From: Aquabacter cavernae
Lineage (GTDB): Bacteria; Pseudomonadota; Alphaproteobacteria; Rhizobiales; Xanthobacteraceae
Assembly: GCF_003993795.1 (NCBI RefSeq)
Contig: NZ_RWKV01000003.1
Span: 1 to 64,000 of the forward strand
Length of the DNA: 64,000 nucleotides
Reading direction: 5' to 3'
Shown: one piece after another, positions 25,740-33,747 of the stretch
How the letters are laid out: each line of letters begins with the position of its first letter
How positions within the stretch are numbered: position 1 is the first letter of the stretch
Program-made: the position numbers and the translations under genes
The notes under the pieces: generated by a model
Databases searched by the model: none
Told to the model about the DNA's origin: nothing
What the model saw: the letters and a program-made list of their open reading frames with translations, nothing else

Positions 25740-27155
25740 ATGAAGCTCCCCCAGGCCCTGGGTTCCATCCATTTCGTCGGCATCGGCGGCATCGGCATGA
25801 GCGGCATCGCCGAGGTGCTGCACAATCTCGGCTATCAGGTGCAGGGCTCGGACGTGGCCGAGAGCGCCAACGTGAAGCGCCTGCGCGACAAGGGCATCCC
25901 GGTGATGATCGGCCATGTGGCCGCCAATGTGGATGCGGCCGACGTGGTGGTGGTCTCCTCCGCCATCAAGCGCGACAATCCCGAACTGCAGGCCGCCCGC
26001 GCCCGCCGCCTGCCCGTGGTGCGCCGCGCCGAGATGCTGGCCGAGCTGATGCGCCTGAAGAGCTGCGTCGCCATCGCCGGCACCCACGGCAAGACCACCA
26101 CCACCTCGCTGGTGGCCACCTTGCTGGATGCCGGGGGCATGGACCCCACCGTCATCAATGGCGGCATCATCAACGCCTACGGCACCAATGCGCGCCTGGG
26201 CGGCGGCGACTGGATGGTGGTGGAGGCCGACGAGAGCGACGGCACCTTCCTGAAGCTGCCCGCGGAAGTGGCCATCGTCACCAATATCGACCCCGAGCAC
26301 CTCGACCATTTCAAGACGTTCGAGCGCGTGCAGGAGGCGTTCAAAAGCTTCGTCGAGAACCTGCCTTTCTACGGCTTCGCGGTGATGTGCATCGACCATC
26401 CCGTGGTGCAGTCTTTGGTGGGCCATGTCGAGGACCGCCGCATCATCACCTATGGCGAGAACCCGCAGGCGGACGTGCGCCTGACGGACGTGGACCTGCG
26501 CGGCGGGGTGACCAAGTTCAACGTGGTGTTCCGCGACCGCGCGGGGGCGACGGCGCATCGCATCGACGGGCTGCGCCTGCCCATGCCCGGGCGGCACAAT
26601 GCGCTGAACACCACCGCCGCCATCGCGGTGGCCCATGAACTGGGCATCGCGGACGAAAAGATCGTGGAGGCCATTGCCCAGTTCGGCGGCGTGAAGCGCC
26701 GCTTCACCCGCACCGGCGAGTGGAACGGGGCCGCCATCTTCGATGATTACGGCCACCATCCCGTTGAGATCGCCGCCGTGCTGCGCGCCGCCCGTGCGGC
26801 CAGCGAGGGGCAGGTGATCGCCGTGGTGCAGCCGCACCGCTATAGCCGCCTCGCCTCGCTGTTCGATGATTTCTCCACCTGCTTCAACGATGCGGACCAT
26901 GTGATCGTCGCCCCCGTCTATGCGGCGGGCGAGGCGCCGGTGCCCGGCGCCGACCGCGATCACCTGGTGCAGGGCCTGCGCGCCCGCGGCCACCGCTCCG
27001 TGACCCCGCTGGACGGCCCGGAGCATCTGGCGGGCCTCGTGGCGGGCCTCGCGAAGCCCGGCGACTATGTGATCTGCCTGGGCGCGGGCAGCATCACCCA
27101 ATGGGCCTACGCCCTGCCGGGCGAACTCGCCTCCGGCACCGCCGAGGCGCGCTGA
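25740..27155 (+). CDS. murC: UDP-N-acetylmuramate--L-alanine ligase
   Basis: A 471-residue Mur ligase adding L-Ala to UDP-MurNAc. [18 protein letters not shown] opens the UDP-binding domain, [16 protein letters not shown] is the ATP P-loop near residue 115, and [13 protein letters not shown] lies in the C-terminal domain. The ATG at 25740 is 2 bases after the murG stop; the frame is open further upstream, but that part lies within murG. Its last codons and stop lie inside the first copy of a 20-bp direct repeat (27142-27161), where foreign cargo begins. Confidence 0.95.
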   Translation: MKLPQALGSIHFVGIGGIGMSGIAEVLHNLGYQVQGSDVAESANVKRLRDKGIPVMIGHVAANVDAADVVVVSSAIKRDNPELQAARARRLPVVRRAEMLAELMRLKSCVAIAGTHGKTTTTSLVATLLDAGGMDPTVINGGIINAYGTNARLGGGDWMVVEADESDGTFLKLPAEVAIVTNIDPEHLDHFKTFERVQEAFKSFVENLPFYGFAVMCIDHPVVQSLVGHVEDRRIITYGENPQADVRLTDVDLRGGVTKFNVVFRDRAGATAHRIDGLRLPMPGRHNALNTTAAIAVAHELGIADEKIVEAIAQFGGVKRRFTRTGEWNGAAIFDDYGHHPVEIAAVLRAARAASEGQVIAVVQPHRYSRLASLFDDFSTCFNDADHVIVAPVYAAGEAPVPGADRDHLVQGLRARGHRSVTPLDGPEHLAGLVAGLAKPGDYVICLGAGSITQWAYALPGELASGTAEAR

Positions 27156-27161
27156 GCGGGG
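27142..27161 (+). repeat. Direct repeat, left copy (murC 3' end)
   Basis: CCGAGGCGCGCTGAGCGGGG spans the murC stop codon. An identical 20-base copy occurs exactly 700 bases downstream, over the hepT stop. The pair brackets the mntA-hepT cassette. Confidence 0.85.
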
Positions 27162-27181
27162 GGATGTGCTAGGATCGCGAC

Positions 27182-27487
27182 ATGACCCTGTCGCGTGAAC
27201 AGCTCGTCCGCTCCCTCGCCGCTCTTGAGCCCCGTCTGCGCGCCGAAGGCGTGACGGGCCTCGCGCTGTTCGGGTCGCGGGCGAGGGGCGATCATCGCGA
27301 AGATAGCGATGTCGATGTGGTTATCGACGTGGCGCGGGGCACGCCCTTCTCACTCCTCGATCTGGTGGGTGTCGCCCATGAAATCGAGGACGATATCGGG
27401 CTCCCCGCCAGCATTGTTCTGCGCCGCAGCCTCGATCCGGCTTTCGCCCGCACCGTCGAGCGGGACGCCATCCGGATTTTCGGATGA
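27182..27487 (+). CDS. mntA: MntA-type nucleotidyltransferase antitoxin
   Basis: A 101-residue minimal nucleotidyltransferase. The active site reads LFGSRARGDHREDSDVDVVID, the GSx10-12DxD pattern with both aspartates. In characterised MntA/HepT pairs this enzyme neutralises HepT by adding AMP to a tyrosine. It overlaps the hepT start by 4 bases (ATGA), the usual arrangement. It begins 26 bases after the murC stop, within the interruption of the dcw cluster. Confidence 0.88.
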   Translation: MTLSREQLVRSLAALEPRLRAEGVTGLALFGSRARGDHREDSDVDVVIDVARGTPFSLLDLVGVAHEIEDDIGLPASIVLRRSLDPAFARTVERDAIRIFG

Positions 27488-27855
27488 CTGCTCGAGCCGT
27501 CTTGCGGCTTCACGACATGAAGCAGGCCATCGGCGATATTCGGGCTTTGCTTGAGGATGCATTGCCCGAGCGGCTTGACGCCCATCGCCCCACGCGGGCG
27601 GCTTTCGAGCGTTTCCTCGAAATCGTCAGCGAAGCTTCGCGCGGCATACCGGAGGACTGGAAGCTCTCCGTTGCGCCGGATGTTCCGTGGCGGCGGGTCG
27701 CGGATCTCGGCAACCATATCCGCCACGCTTATCACCGGGTCGATACCGAGATCCTGTGGAATATCTATGTGCTGGAACTGGACGGGCTCGAGCGTGCGGT
27801 AGACGCCATGCTCGCCCGTTTCGGGGGACCGCCGGAGGATACCGAGGCGCGCTGA
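27484..27855 (+). CDS. hepT: HepT-family (DUF86) ribonuclease toxin
   Basis: A 123-residue helical HEPN protein paired with mntA. The end of the active-site region reads LGNHIRHAYHRVD. HxY is present (His-Ala-Tyr), but the Arg that normally stands five residues before that His (RX4-6HXY) is a Gly here, with an Arg directly before the His instead. This may be a subfamily variant or a weakened toxin. The Tyr is the residue modified by MntA in known systems. Its last codons and stop repeat those of murC exactly (GAG GCG CGC TGA). Confidence 0.85.
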   Translation: MTARAVLRLHDMKQAIGDIRALLEDALPERLDAHRPTRAAFERFLEIVSEASRGIPEDWKLSVAPDVPWRRVADLGNHIRHAYHRVDTEILWNIYVLELDGLERAVDAMLARFGGPPEDTEAR

Positions 27856-27861
27856 GCGGGG
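27842..27861 (+). repeat. Direct repeat, right copy (hepT 3' end)
   Basis: Identical to 27142-27161, at a distance of exactly 700 bases, and it likewise spans a stop codon. It could be a target or recombination duplication made when the toxin-antitoxin cassette arrived. Confidence 0.85.
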
Positions 27862-27926
27862 TGGTTGCGCTGCAGCGGAAGACTCGATAGGCAAAGCCGA
27901 CCGCAACGCACCGGGGTCTGGTCGGA

Positions 27927-28814
27927 ATGAAGCGCGCGCTCTGGGTCGCCGCCGCCAGCGTCGGCATCGGCATCGTGGTGCTCGGCCTGAAAGGTGCTGC
28001 CTGGTGGGTCACCGGCTCGGTCGCGCTGCTGTCCGACGCGCTGGAAAGCATCATCAACGTCGCGGCGTCCCTGGCCGCTCTGGTGGCGCTGCAGATCAGC
28101 GCGCGGCCCGCCGACGACAACCATCCCTACGGCCACCACAAGGCGGAATATTTCTCCGCCGTGCTTGAGGGCGTGCTGATCGTCCTGGCCGCGGGCTCCA
28201 TCATGCGGGAGGCCTATTTCGGCTTCCTGGATCCCCGCCTGCCCGAGCAACCCATGCAGGGCCTGATCCTGAACGGGCTTGCCACGCTCATCAATGCGGC
28301 CTGGTGCACGGTGCTGCTGCGGGTCGGCCGGAAATGGCGCTCGCCCGCTCTGGTGGCGGACGGGCGCCACTTGAAGGCGGACGTGGTCACCTCCATCGGC
28401 GTGCTGGCGGGCTTTGTCCTCGTGCCCATCACCGGCTGGCCGCAGCTCGATCCGATCCTCGCGGGCATCGTCGCCGTCAACATCCTGTGGACCGGCTGGG
28501 GCCTCATGCGCGAATCGGTGGGCGGCCTCATGGACGAGGCGCCCCGCCCCGACGTGGTGGCGCGCATCAAGGAACTGGTCTCGCTCCATGCGGACGGCGC
28601 CATCGAGGCCCATGACCTGCGCACCCGCCATGCCGGACGCATGACGTTCGTGGAATTCCATCTGGTTGTGCCCGGCGACATGACGGTGGCCGCCGCCCAC
28701 ACCATCTGCGACCGCATCGAGCAGGCGTTCGAGACCGACATGGAAGACATGGTCATCACCATCCATGTGGAGCCCGAAGGCGAGGCGAAGCACCGGGGGG
28801 TGGTGGTGTTGTAA
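27927..28814 (+). CDS. Cation diffusion facilitator family transporter
   Basis: A 295-residue CDF exporter with six helices and a C-terminal cytoplasmic ferredoxin-like domain. Metal-site motifs: LLSDALESIINV on helix 2, HPYGHHKAEYFSAV after it (the His-rich linker typical of FieF-like members), and HLKADVVTS on helix 5. It probably exports Zn, Fe, Co or Mn by proton antiport; the metal is not predictable with confidence. It follows the second direct repeat and forms part of the 2.2-kb cargo between murC and murB. Confidence 0.88.
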   Translation: MKRALWVAAASVGIGIVVLGLKGAAWWVTGSVALLSDALESIINVAASLAALVALQISARPADDNHPYGHHKAEYFSAVLEGVLIVLAAGSIMREAYFGFLDPRLPEQPMQGLILNGLATLINAAWCTVLLRVGRKWRSPALVADGRHLKADVVTSIGVLAGFVLVPITGWPQLDPILAGIVAVNILWTGWGLMRESVGGLMDEAPRPDVVARIKELVSLHADGAIEAHDLRTRHAGRMTFVEFHLVVPGDMTVAAAHTICDRIEQAFETDMEDMVITIHVEPEGEAKHRGVVVL

Positions 28815-28834
28815 GCTCGGTCTCGGGAGGCGAT

Positions 28835-29077
28835 ATGCCGACAATCTTGAGATTGGATGGGTTCAGGTTCTATTTTTACAGTCACGAGCCCAATGAACCG
28901 CGGCATGTGCATGTGGACAGGGCCGGCTGTTCGGCGAAGCTCTGGCTGGAGCCCGTGGCGCTCGCGAGCAATGCGGGGTTCTCGGCGTCGGAAATTGGCG
29001 TTCTGTTGAAAATCGTTCATGCCCATCGGACCCAGTTCATGGAGGCTTGGGATGGCTTTTTCGGCACCGGCCGCTGA
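28835..29077 (+). CDS. DUF4160 domain protein
   Basis: An 80-residue protein of the DUF4160 family. It has the typical opening, PTILRLDGFRFYFYSHEPNEPRHVHV, with the conserved Glu-Pro-x-His-x-His pattern. The function is unknown. These proteins are usually encoded with a DUF2442 partner, as here (the frames overlap by 26 bases), and such pairs look like small mobile modules, possibly toxin-antitoxin-like. Confidence 0.85.
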   Translation: MPTILRLDGFRFYFYSHEPNEPRHVHVDRAGCSAKLWLEPVALASNAGFSASEIGVLLKIVHAHRTQFMEAWDGFFGTGR

Positions 29078-29312
29078 CACGCGGGTCAAGGATGTTCGCG
29101 TGGGAGAAAACGAACTGTCCGTTTTCCTGATGGACGGGCGGACCATCAGCGTGCCGCTCGGATGGTATCCCCGTCTCGTCGCGGCCACGCCAGATCAGCT
29201 CCGGCACTGGGAAATCGCAGGTGGCGGCTACGGCATCCACTGGCCGGATATCGATGAAGACCTGAGCACCGAAGGGCTGCTGCGAGGCGCGCCCGCCCCG
29301 CGTCGCGGCTGA
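29052..29312 (+). CDS. DUF2442 domain protein
   Basis: An 86-residue protein with the DUF2442 signature: a beta-rich start (VKDVRVGENELSVFLMDGR), SVPLGWYPRL and the end GYGIHWPDIDEDLSTEGLL. DUF2442 proteins have been proposed as small DNA-binding or antitoxin-like partners of DUF4160 proteins; the true role is unknown. The ATG at 29052 lies within the DUF4160 gene, indicating coupling. It is the last gene of the cargo before murB. Confidence 0.85.
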   Translation: MAFSAPAADTRVKDVRVGENELSVFLMDGRTISVPLGWYPRLVAATPDQLRHWEIAGGGYGIHWPDIDEDLSTEGLLRGAPAPRRG

Positions 29313-29363
29313 TCGCGCTCTATCGCACTGGCAACGACCACCCTCCGGAGCTAAAGCGGAAAC

Positions 29364-30302
29364 ATGATGGATTCCGCTGCCGCCTTTCCCGACCTCGTCC
29401 CGGATCTTCGCGCGCGCCTGCCCGATTTGCGCGGTCGCCTCACGGCCAACGCGCCGCTGGCGCCGCTCATCTGGTTCCGCGCGGGCGGCCCGGCGCAGGT
29501 GCTGCTGGAGCCGGCGGATGCCGACGACCTTGCCTATGCGCTCCCCCTTCTGCCCCCCGATTTGCCGCTCTGCGTGATCGGCCTCGGCTCGAACCTCATC
29601 GTGCGCGATGGCGGCGTGCCGGGCGTGGTGGTTCGGCTGGGGAAAGGCTTCGCGCAGATCGCCGTGGAGGGCCCGCGCATCCGCGCCGGGGCCGGGGCGG
29701 CGGATGTGAAGGTGGCGCGGGTCGCCGCCGATGCGGGCCTGAGGGGCCTGTCCTTCCTGCGCGGCATTCCCGGCGCCGTGGGCGGGGCCCTGCGCATGAA
29801 TGGCGGGGCCTATGGCGGCGAGGTGAAGGACGCGCTCGTCTCCTGCCGCGCGGTGGGTCGAGACGGGCGCATCCATGAGATCACCACGGACGGGATGGGC
29901 TTCACCTATCGCCATTGCGCCGTACCGGACGAGTTGATCTTCACCGAGGCCCTGTTCGAGGGCACGCCGGGCGATCCCGTGGACATCGCGGCGGAGATGG
30001 CGCGCATCACCGCCGCCCGCGAAGCCACCCAGCCGGTGAAGAGCCGCACGGGCGGCTCCACCTTCAAGAATCCCGAAGGCGGCAAAGCCTGGCAACTGGT
30101 GGATGCGGCGGGGTGCCGGGGGCTCGTCATGGGCCGTGCCCAGGTGTCGGAACTGCACACCAATTTCCTCATCAATCTGGGCGGTGCCACCGCAGCCGAG
30201 ATTGAGGGGCTGGGCGAGGAGGTGCGCCGGCGGGTGCGCGAGACCTCCGGCGTCGAGCTTCAGTGGGAGATCAAGCGCATCGGCCTGCCGCTCACCGTCT
30301 GA
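29364..30302 (+). CDS. murB: UDP-N-acetylenolpyruvoylglucosamine reductase
   Basis: A 312-residue FAD enzyme completing UDP-MurNAc synthesis with NADPH. Motifs: the [15 protein letters not shown] loop, [21 protein letters not shown], and the catalytic-domain [21 protein letters not shown] with the proton-donor Ser, the type I MurB pattern. GGAG and a purine stretch precede the start. MurB normally follows murC directly in this cluster, and here 2.2 kb of cargo separates them. It is likely to need its own promoter or read-through. Confidence 0.94.
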   Translation: MMDSAAAFPDLVPDLRARLPDLRGRLTANAPLAPLIWFRAGGPAQVLLEPADADDLAYALPLLPPDLPLCVIGLGSNLIVRDGGVPGVVVRLGKGFAQIAVEGPRIRAGAGAADVKVARVAADAGLRGLSFLRGIPGAVGGALRMNGGAYGGEVKDALVSCRAVGRDGRIHEITTDGMGFTYRHCAVPDELIFTEALFEGTPGDPVDIAAEMARITAAREATQPVKSRTGGSTFKNPEGGKAWQLVDAAGCRGLVMGRAQVSELHTNFLINLGGATAAEIEGLGEEVRRRVRETSGVELQWEIKRIGLPLTV

Positions 30303-30454
30303 TCGCGCCCCAAAGCGGCCCAGCTTGCGCCCGACAAGACGGCGGCGCGCACGATTCGCAGCCCTGCCGTGTTCTTTCGGGCTCCTAAGGAATTGCAAAC
30401 CCTGTTCGCGCTTTAATTGCCTGCCCGGTCCTGGGCGCTTTTCGGGATTCATTC

Positions 30455-31375
30455 ATGTCCAAACACGTCGCGGTGCTCATGGGCGGCTGGTCCGCCGAGC
30501 GGGAGGTTTCGTTGCGCTCCGGTGCGGGGTGCGCCAGCGCCCTCGAAGAGGCCGGCTACCGCGTGACCCGCGTGGATGTGGGCCGCGACATCGCCGAAGT
30601 GCTGGCCCGCCTGAAGCCCGAGGTGGCGTTCAACGCGCTCCATGGCTGCCCCGGCGAGGACGGCACCATCCAGGGCATCCTGGAGATCCTGCGCATTCCC
30701 TATTCCCATTCCGGCGTGCTCGCCTCGGCGCTCGCCATGGACAAGGCGCAGGCCAAGGTGGTGCTGGCGGATGCGGGCGTGCCGGTGGCCGAGGGCCGCG
30801 TGGTGTCGCGCGCGGAGGCCGCGCGAGGCCATGTGATGGAGACGCCCTATGTGCTGAAGCCGGTGGCGGAAGGCTCCAGCGTCGGCGTCTATATCGTGCG
30901 CGAGGACCAGGCCCATCCGCCCCAGGAACTGACGCGCCCGGACTGGAAGCACGGCGAAACCCTGCTGGCGGAACGCTTCATCCCCGGCCTGGAGCTGACC
31001 TGCGCGATGATTCGCGGGGAGCCGTCGGAGGTGACCGAGATCGAGGCGACCCACGCCTTTTACGATTACGACTCCAAATATGCGCCCGGTGGCTCGAACC
31101 ACATCCTTCCTGCCCGGATTTTACCCGAAGTTTACCAACAGGTGCGGATACTTACGGCCAAGGCGCATAAGGCGCTCGGATGCCGGGGCGTCTCCCGTGC
31201 TGATTTCCGATACGACACGCGGACCGGGGATGCCTCGGGCCTCGTTTGCCTGGAAGTCAACACGCAACCCGGCATGACCGAGACCTCACTCGTGCCTGAA
31301 CTGGCGGCCTATGCGGGCATTTCGTTCAGCGAGCTTGTGACATGGATGGTGGAGGACGCATCGCTGGACCGCTGA
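30455..31375 (+). CDS. ddlB: D-alanine--D-alanine ligase
   Basis: A 306-residue ATP-grasp ligase of the DdlB class. The opening VLMGGWSAEREVSLRSG, the HGCPGEDGTIQGILE loop, the PVAEGSSVGVYIV lid region and the C-terminal CLEVNTQPGMTETSLVPE motif are all present. The 152-base gap after murB may hold a promoter. The ftsQ frame begins inside its last 34 bases. Confidence 0.95.
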   Translation: MSKHVAVLMGGWSAEREVSLRSGAGCASALEEAGYRVTRVDVGRDIAEVLARLKPEVAFNALHGCPGEDGTIQGILEILRIPYSHSGVLASALAMDKAQAKVVLADAGVPVAEGRVVSRAEAARGHVMETPYVLKPVAEGSSVGVYIVREDQAHPPQELTRPDWKHGETLLAERFIPGLELTCAMIRGEPSEVTEIEATHAFYDYDSKYAPGGSNHILPARILPEVYQQVRILTAKAHKALGCRGVSRADFRYDTRTGDASGLVCLEVNTQPGMTETSLVPELAAYAGISFSELVTWMVEDASLDR

Positions 31376-32337
31376 GACCGCCCCAGGCGGATCGCGGATC
31401 GCAGGCGGGAATGGGAAAGCTGCCGAATCCGGTGTCCGTCTCCCGGCGCACCGTGCCCATGCGCGAGCCCGCGCCGGCCAGCCGCACCGCGCTTCTGCTG
31501 CGCCGCCTCACGGTGCGCCTCGGCGCCTCCCGGATCGGGCGGCGCGGGGCGAGCCTGCTGGCGGTGGCGGTGATCGGCGGCTTCACGGCCTATGGCGTGG
31601 TGCTGGGCGGCCATGTGGAAGAGGCGCAGGAATTCCTGGTGGACCTCGGCGACGTGGCCGGCAGCATGGCGGGCTTCAAGGTGAAGCAGGTCAACCTGTC
31701 CGGCCAGAATCACGTCACGCCGCCGGAAATCCTGGCGGCGGCGGGCATCAAGCCCACCACGTCCTTGCCCTTCGTGGACGCTGACGCCACCCGCGCGCGG
31801 CTTGAGGCCATGCCCTGGATCGCCAGCGCCACGGTGCGCAAATTCTATCCCGACCGCATCGACATCTCGGTGGTGGAGCGGGAGGCCTATGCGCTCTGGC
31901 AGTTCAATGGCCAGCTCCAGGTGATCGCCCGCGACGGCATGCCCATCGCGCCTTATTCCGATGATCCGCGCTATGTGAGCCTGCCCATCGTGGTGGGCGA
32001 GGGCGCCGACAAAAGGGTGGGCGAGATCGTCGAGGCGCTCGCCCGCGTGCCGCCGATCCGCGACCAGGTGCGCGCCGCCATCCTCGTGGCCGACCGGCGC
32101 TGGACGCTGAAGCTGCGCAACGGCATCGACGTGCGCCTTCCCGAGGAGGGCTTCTCCGGCGCCCTTCTTGAGCTGGCCGATCTCGACCGCGAGAAGAAGC
32201 TGCTCACCCGCGATATCACCATCGTGGACCTGCGCCTGCCCGACCGGGTAGCGGTGCGCCTGTCCGACGGTGCCTATGAGGCGCGCATGCAGGCCATCAA
32301 GGCCAAGGCCAAGGCGAAAAAGGGAGGGGCCGCGTGA
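31342..32337 (+). CDS. ftsQ: Cell division protein FtsQ
   Basis: A 331-residue bitopic division protein. A long basic cytoplasmic lead precedes one membrane helix (ASLLAVAVIGGFTAYGVVL, about 73-91). The POTRA domain (FKVKQVNLSGQNHVTPPEIL onward) and the beta domain follow. Alphaproteobacterial FtsQ proteins often start MDGGGR and overlap ddlB, which supports 31342; an internal ATG at 31411 is possible. It bridges FtsW/FtsI and the late divisome. Its stop overlaps the ftsA start (GTGA). Confidence 0.92.
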   Translation: MDGGGRIAGPLRPPQADRGSQAGMGKLPNPVSVSRRTVPMREPAPASRTALLLRRLTVRLGASRIGRRGASLLAVAVIGGFTAYGVVLGGHVEEAQEFLVDLGDVAGSMAGFKVKQVNLSGQNHVTPPEILAAAGIKPTTSLPFVDADATRARLEAMPWIASATVRKFYPDRIDISVVEREAYALWQFNGQLQVIARDGMPIAPYSDDPRYVSLPIVVGEGADKRVGEIVEALARVPPIRDQVRAAILVADRRWTLKLRNGIDVRLPEEGFSGALLELADLDREKKLLTRDITIVDLRLPDRVAVRLSDGAYEARMQAIKAKAKAKKGGAA

Positions 32338-33659
32338 GGCACCGGCTCGCTCAGGGGTTTGCCCCCAAGATGCGCCCGATCCAGCCGAAGAAGAGCGGGA
32401 TCGTCGCGGTCCTCGACATCGGCACCAGCAAGATCGTGTGCGCCATCGCCCGGCTGAAGCCGCGCGGCGCGTCCGACGTGCTGCACCGGCGCACCCATTC
32501 CATCGACGTGCTGGGCATCGGCCACACCCGCGCCCATGGCGTGAAGGGCGGGGCCATCGTGGACATGGCCCGCGCGGAACTGGCGGTGCGCCAGGCGGTG
32601 GACATGGCGGAACGGGCCGCGGGCGTGCAGATCGCCTCGGTCATCGTGGGCGTGTCCGGCGCGCGCCTTGCCTCGCAGCATTACGAGGCGGCGGTGCGCC
32701 TCACCGCCCCGGCGGTGGAGGAATTCGACATCCGCCGCGTGCTGGAAGCCGCCTCCACCTATGCGGTGGGCGACGGGCGCGCCGTCATGCACGCTCTGCC
32801 CGTGGGCTATTCCCTGGACGGGCGACGGGGCATCGGCGAGCCGTGCGGCATGCTGGGCCGGGAATTGGGCGTGGACATGCACGTCATCACCGGCGACCTC
32901 ACCTCGCTGAAGAATCTGGTCCTGTGCGTGGAGCGGTGCCATCTGGGCATCGAGGCCATGGTGTGCGCGCCCTATGCGGCGGCGCTCTCCTCGCTCACGG
33001 ACGACGAGATGGAGCTGGGCGTCACCCTCGTGGACATGGGCGCGGGCACCACCACCTTCTCGGTCGTTTCCGGCGGCCACTGCATGTATGTGGACGGCAT
33101 CGCGCTGGGCGGCCAGCACATCACCAATGACGTGGCGCGCGGCCTTCCCGCGCGGCTCGCCGACGCGGAACGGCTCAAGGCGCTGCATGGCGCGGTGGTG
33201 GCCGTCTCCTCCGACGATCACGACATGCTCACCATTCCCCCGCTTTCGGGGGATGAGCGCGACCAGCCCAACATGGTGCCGAAATCGCGCCTGGTGACCA
33301 TTGTGAAGCCACGGGCGGAAGAGATCGTGGAACTGATTCGCGATCGCCTGAAGGCCTCCGGCCATGCGGGCGATGCGGGGCGTCGCCTGGTTCTGACCGG
33401 GGGCGCGGCCCAACTCCAGGGCCTGCCGGACCTGATGGCCCGCGTGATCGGGCCGCAGGTGCGAATCGGCCGCCCGCTGGGCGTGTCGCGTTTGCCGGAA
33501 GCGGCACGCGGCGCTGCGTTCGCGGTGGCGGCCGGGCTGCTCGTCTATCCCCAGGTGGCGGGGCTCGAACATTTCGAGCCGCGCCGTCGCCAGGCGGTGG
33601 GCGCGGAGAGCGGAACATATTTCGGCCGCGTGGGACGCTGGCTGAGGGATAGCTTTTAG
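32334..33659 (+). CDS. ftsA: Cell division protein FtsA
   Basis: A 441-residue actin-like protein that anchors FtsZ to the membrane. Phosphate-1 region AVLDIGTSKIVCAI, the 1C domain in the middle, phosphate-2 VTLVDMGAGTTTFSVV, the adenosine motif LTGGAAQLQGLPDL, and a C-terminal amphipathic end (GRVGRWLRDSF). The GTG start overlaps the ftsQ stop by 4 bases. Confidence 0.94.
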   Translation: MRHRLAQGFAPKMRPIQPKKSGIVAVLDIGTSKIVCAIARLKPRGASDVLHRRTHSIDVLGIGHTRAHGVKGGAIVDMARAELAVRQAVDMAERAAGVQIASVIVGVSGARLASQHYEAAVRLTAPAVEEFDIRRVLEAASTYAVGDGRAVMHALPVGYSLDGRRGIGEPCGMLGRELGVDMHVITGDLTSLKNLVLCVERCHLGIEAMVCAPYAAALSSLTDDEMELGVTLVDMGAGTTTFSVVSGGHCMYVDGIALGGQHITNDVARGLPARLADAERLKALHGAVVAVSSDDHDMLTIPPLSGDERDQPNMVPKSRLVTIVKPRAEEIVELIRDRLKASGHAGDAGRRLVLTGGAAQLQGLPDLMARVIGPQVRIGRPLGVSRLPEAARGAAFAVAAGLLVYPQVAGLEHFEPRRRQAVGAESGTYFGRVGRWLRDSF

Positions 33660-33747
33660 AGATGGTTAACCGAGTTCGGGCTTAACTGATCCCGAGTTTC
33701 GGATTCGGAACGACGGCACGGCGCTTCGGGCGCGACGGAGTGGGAAA
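33660..33747 (+). promoter_or_regulatory. ftsZ promoter region with GANTC site
   Basis: An 88-base gap carrying one GATTC (33702-33706), a CcrM methylation site, and two TTAA words (GTTAAC and CTTAAC) 12 bases apart. CtrA boxes have TTAA-N7-TTAA, so the spacing does not fit well. Methylation control of ftsZ is known in Caulobacter; here it is inferred. Confidence 0.45.

Noticed and set aside
33666-33687. CtrA box before ftsZ
   Set aside because: The two TTAA words are 12 bases apart, not 7.
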